A model generated the notes under the pieces. The model was not told the DNA's origin. It did not search any database and was given only the letters and a program-made list of their open reading frames with translations. Positions 62,517 through 64,000 of a DNA stretch of 64,000 bases are shown in pieces. Every line of letters starts with the position of its first letter. Within the stretch, counting starts at the first letter, position 1. The stretch lies in contig NZ_QHHQ01000002.1 of the NCBI RefSeq assembly GCF_003258595.1, positions 1,240,001 to 1,304,000 of the forward strand. The letters run 5' to 3'. The translations under genes were made by a program, and so were the position numbers. Source of the DNA: Acuticoccus sediminis. Its GTDB lineage: Bacteria > Pseudomonadota > Alphaproteobacteria > Rhizobiales > Amorphaceae.

Positions 62517-63419
62517 ATGGCCGAGAAAACGGCATTCATCGGGGTGGGGAACATGGGCGGGCCGATGGCCGCCAATCTCGCCAAGGCCGGCTTCGAGGTC
62601 GTCGCATTCGACCTGTCCCGCTCGGCCGTAGAGGACGCGAAGCGGCGCGGCCTCACCGTCGCCGGGTCGATGGCCGAGGCCGTCAAGGACGCCTCCGTCG
62701 TGGTCACGATGCTGCCGGCGGGCCAGCATGTCCTCTCCGTCTGGGGCGAGCTCGCGAGCCTCATCGGCAGCGGCGCGCTGGTCATCGACTGCTCCACCAT
62801 CGACGTCGACAGCGCCCGCAAGGCGCACGAGATGATGGCCGGCCACGGCCACCTGACCCTCGACGCGCCGGTCTCCGGCGGCACCGGGGGCGCAGAAGCG
62901 GCGACGCTGACCTTCATGGTCGGCGGCAGCAAGTCCGCCTTCGCGGCGGGCGAGCCGGTGCTGGAGCGGATGGGCAAGAAGATCGTCCACTGCGGCGAGG
63001 CCGGCGCGGGCCAGGCGGCGAAGATCTGCAACAACATGATCCTCGGCATCTCGATGCTCGGCGTCTGCGAGGCGTTCGTTCTGGCCGAGAAGCTCGGCCT
63101 GTCGCATCAGGCGCTCTACGACGTCGCCTCGACATCCTCCGGCCAGTGCTGGTCGCTGACGACCTACTGCCCCGTGCCCGGCCCGGTTCCGACCTCGCCC
63201 GCCAACAAGGGCTACATGCCGGGCTTCGCCGCCGCGCTCATGCTGAAGGACCTGTCGCTCGCCCAGGAGGCGGCCCTCTCCTCCGGTGCTTCGACGCCGC
63301 TCGGAGCCGAGGCGCGCCAGCTCTACAAGCTCTACGACCAGCTCGGCGAGGGCGGGCGCGACTTCTCCGGCATCATCGACTTCCTGCGCGGGTCGCCGTG
63401 CAAGGACGACGCGGCATGA
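62517..63419 (+). CDS. mmsB: 3-hydroxyisobutyrate dehydrogenase
   Basis: A protein of 300 aa behind GGAGGAG. NAD loop [19 protein letters not shown], the substrate signature [19 protein letters not shown] and the catalytic Lys in [10 protein letters not shown] are exact for MmsB. The C-terminal DFSGIIDFL tail is typical. It oxidises 3-hydroxyisobutyrate to methylmalonate semialdehyde. Overlaps the next gene by 4 bp. Confidence 0.95.
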   Translation: MAEKTAFIGVGNMGGPMAANLAKAGFEVVAFDLSRSAVEDAKRRGLTVAGSMAEAVKDASVVVTMLPAGQHVLSVWGELASLIGSGALVIDCSTIDVDSARKAHEMMAGHGHLTLDAPVSGGTGGAEAATLTFMVGGSKSAFAAGEPVLERMGKKIVHCGEAGAGQAAKICNNMILGISMLGVCEAFVLAEKLGLSHQALYDVASTSSGQCWSLTTYCPVPGPVPTSPANKGYMPGFAAALMLKDLSLAQEAALSSGASTPLGAEARQLYKLYDQLGEGGRDFSGIIDFLRGSPCKDDAA

Positions 63420-64000
63420 GCGAGCCCGTCGTCCTCGTCGAGACGGTGGGGCGCGTGCGCGTCCTGCGCCTCAACCGCCCCAAGGCGCTGAACGCGCTGA
63501 ACCGGGAGGTCGCCGCCGCGATGGTCGCGGCGGCCCAGGCGGCGGACGCCGACCCCGCCATCGGCTGCATCGTCGTCGCGGGGTCCGAAAAGGCGTTCGC
63601 GGCGGGCGCCGACATCGCCGAGATGAAGGACCAGACTGCGGGAACCATGGCCGCCGCCGACTGGTTCGGCGAGTGGGAGGCGTTCGCGGCCGTGCGCAAG
63701 CCGGTCATCGCCGCCGTCTCCGGCTACGCCCTCGGCGGCGGATGCGAGCTCGCCATGATGTGCGACATCATCCTCGCCGCCGACACGGCGAAGTTCGGCC
63801 AGCCGGAGATCAAGCTCGGCGTCATGCCGGGCATGGGCGGTAGCCAGCGGCTCGCCCGCGCCATCGGCCAGACCAAGGCGATGGAGATGTGCCTCTCCGG
63901 CCGGATGATGGACGCGGCGGAGGCGGAGCGCTCCGGCCTCGTCGCCCGGGTCGTTCCGGCGACCGAGCTGCACGGGGCCGCGATGGAGCTCGCGACGACG
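63416..64000 (+). CDS. Enoyl-CoA hydratase, 3' end outside window
   Basis: The first 195 codons of a crotonase-family gene starting in an ATGA overlap with mms[13 protein letters not shown], oxyanion-hole [14 protein letters not shown] and [19 protein letters not shown] (catalytic Glu in GGCELAMM) plus [14 protein letters not shown] with the second Glu position altered only in surroundings are those of short-chain enoyl-CoA hydratases. It probably hydrates methacrylyl-CoA in valine catabolism. Confidence 0.93.
   Translation, partial: MSEPVVLVETVGRVRVLRLNRPKALNALNREVAAAMVAAAQAADADPAIGCIVVAGSEKAFAAGADIAEMKDQTAGTMAAADWFGEWEAFAAVRKPVIAAVSGYALGGGCELAMMCDIILAADTAKFGQPEIKLGVMPGMGGSQRLARAIGQTKAMEMCLSGRMMDAAEAERSGLVARVVPATELHGAAMELATT

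Overview
The window is 64 kb of very GC-rich DNA (roughly 70% G+C by eye) from a bacterial chromosome or large replicon. Gene content suggests a metabolically versatile alphaproteobacterium, probably of the Rhizobiales: two peptide-type ABC operons, two TRAP dicarboxylate-type transporters, GntR/LysR/MarR-controlled catabolic operons with ATGA/GTGA start-stop overlaps, and a valine-degradation block. No rRNA, tRNA, CRISPR array, transposase or phage gene was seen. The genus is inference.

Layout. 1-3.5 kb: end of a two-subunit Tat-exported molybdenum hydroxylase (IorAB-like) and an FMN reductase. 3.5-9 kb: a minus-strand aromatic ring-fission cluster, galB-like hydratase, cytochrome b561, type I extradiol dioxygenase, galC-like aldolase and galD-like tautomerase, facing a LysR regulator with two DNA-binding domains. 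9-13.5 kb: a tightly overlapped operon (MarR, creatininase-like, ketopantoate-reductase-like, SDR, M20 peptidase). 13.5-27.2 kb: two Dpp/Opp-type ABC operons, the first with an embedded GNAT gene, separated by a D-threonine/3-hydroxyaspartate aldolase-like gene and an SDR. 27.5-36.5 kb: two amidohydrolases, a TRAP transporter, a beta-hydroxyacid dehydrogenase and a PdxA2-type enzyme, flanked by two GntR regulators. 36.5-46.8 kb: an FAD/Fe-S 2-hydroxyacid dehydrogenase divergent from an aminotransferase-TRAP-enoyl-CoA hydratase-CoA transferase operon, then a 2-keto-4-pentenoate hydratase-like gene. 47-52 kb: an enolase-superfamily dehydratase, an otnC-otnK-ltnD tetronate module, ureidoglycolate lyase. 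52-58.7 kb: an Fsr-like MFS exporter and a molybdenum-handling block (molbindin, MOT1-type transporter, ModA-like protein, MolABC-like ABC transporter). 58.6-64 kb: valine catabolism (LysR, mmsA, isobutyryl-CoA dehydrogenase, mmsB, enoyl-CoA hydratase running off the end).

How it fits together. Most operons pair an uptake system with a few enzymes and a local regulator, so the region reads as a scavenging island for organic acids, peptides and aromatic or heterocyclic compounds. Molybdate uptake and storage genes make sense beside a molybdenum hydroxylase. Several intergenic regions carry long GC-rich inverted repeats: two very long ones (about 145-150 bp) at convergent gene ends, and hairpins between the periplasmic-protein gene and the membrane genes of both TRAP operons.

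The most unusual points are the type I extradiol dioxygenase coupled to GalB/C/D-like enzymes, the LysR protein with duplicated helix-turn-helix domains, the two-receptor molybdate-type locus, and the long palindromic intergenic elements. Functions are inferred from recognised protein motifs and gene order; no database search was possible.
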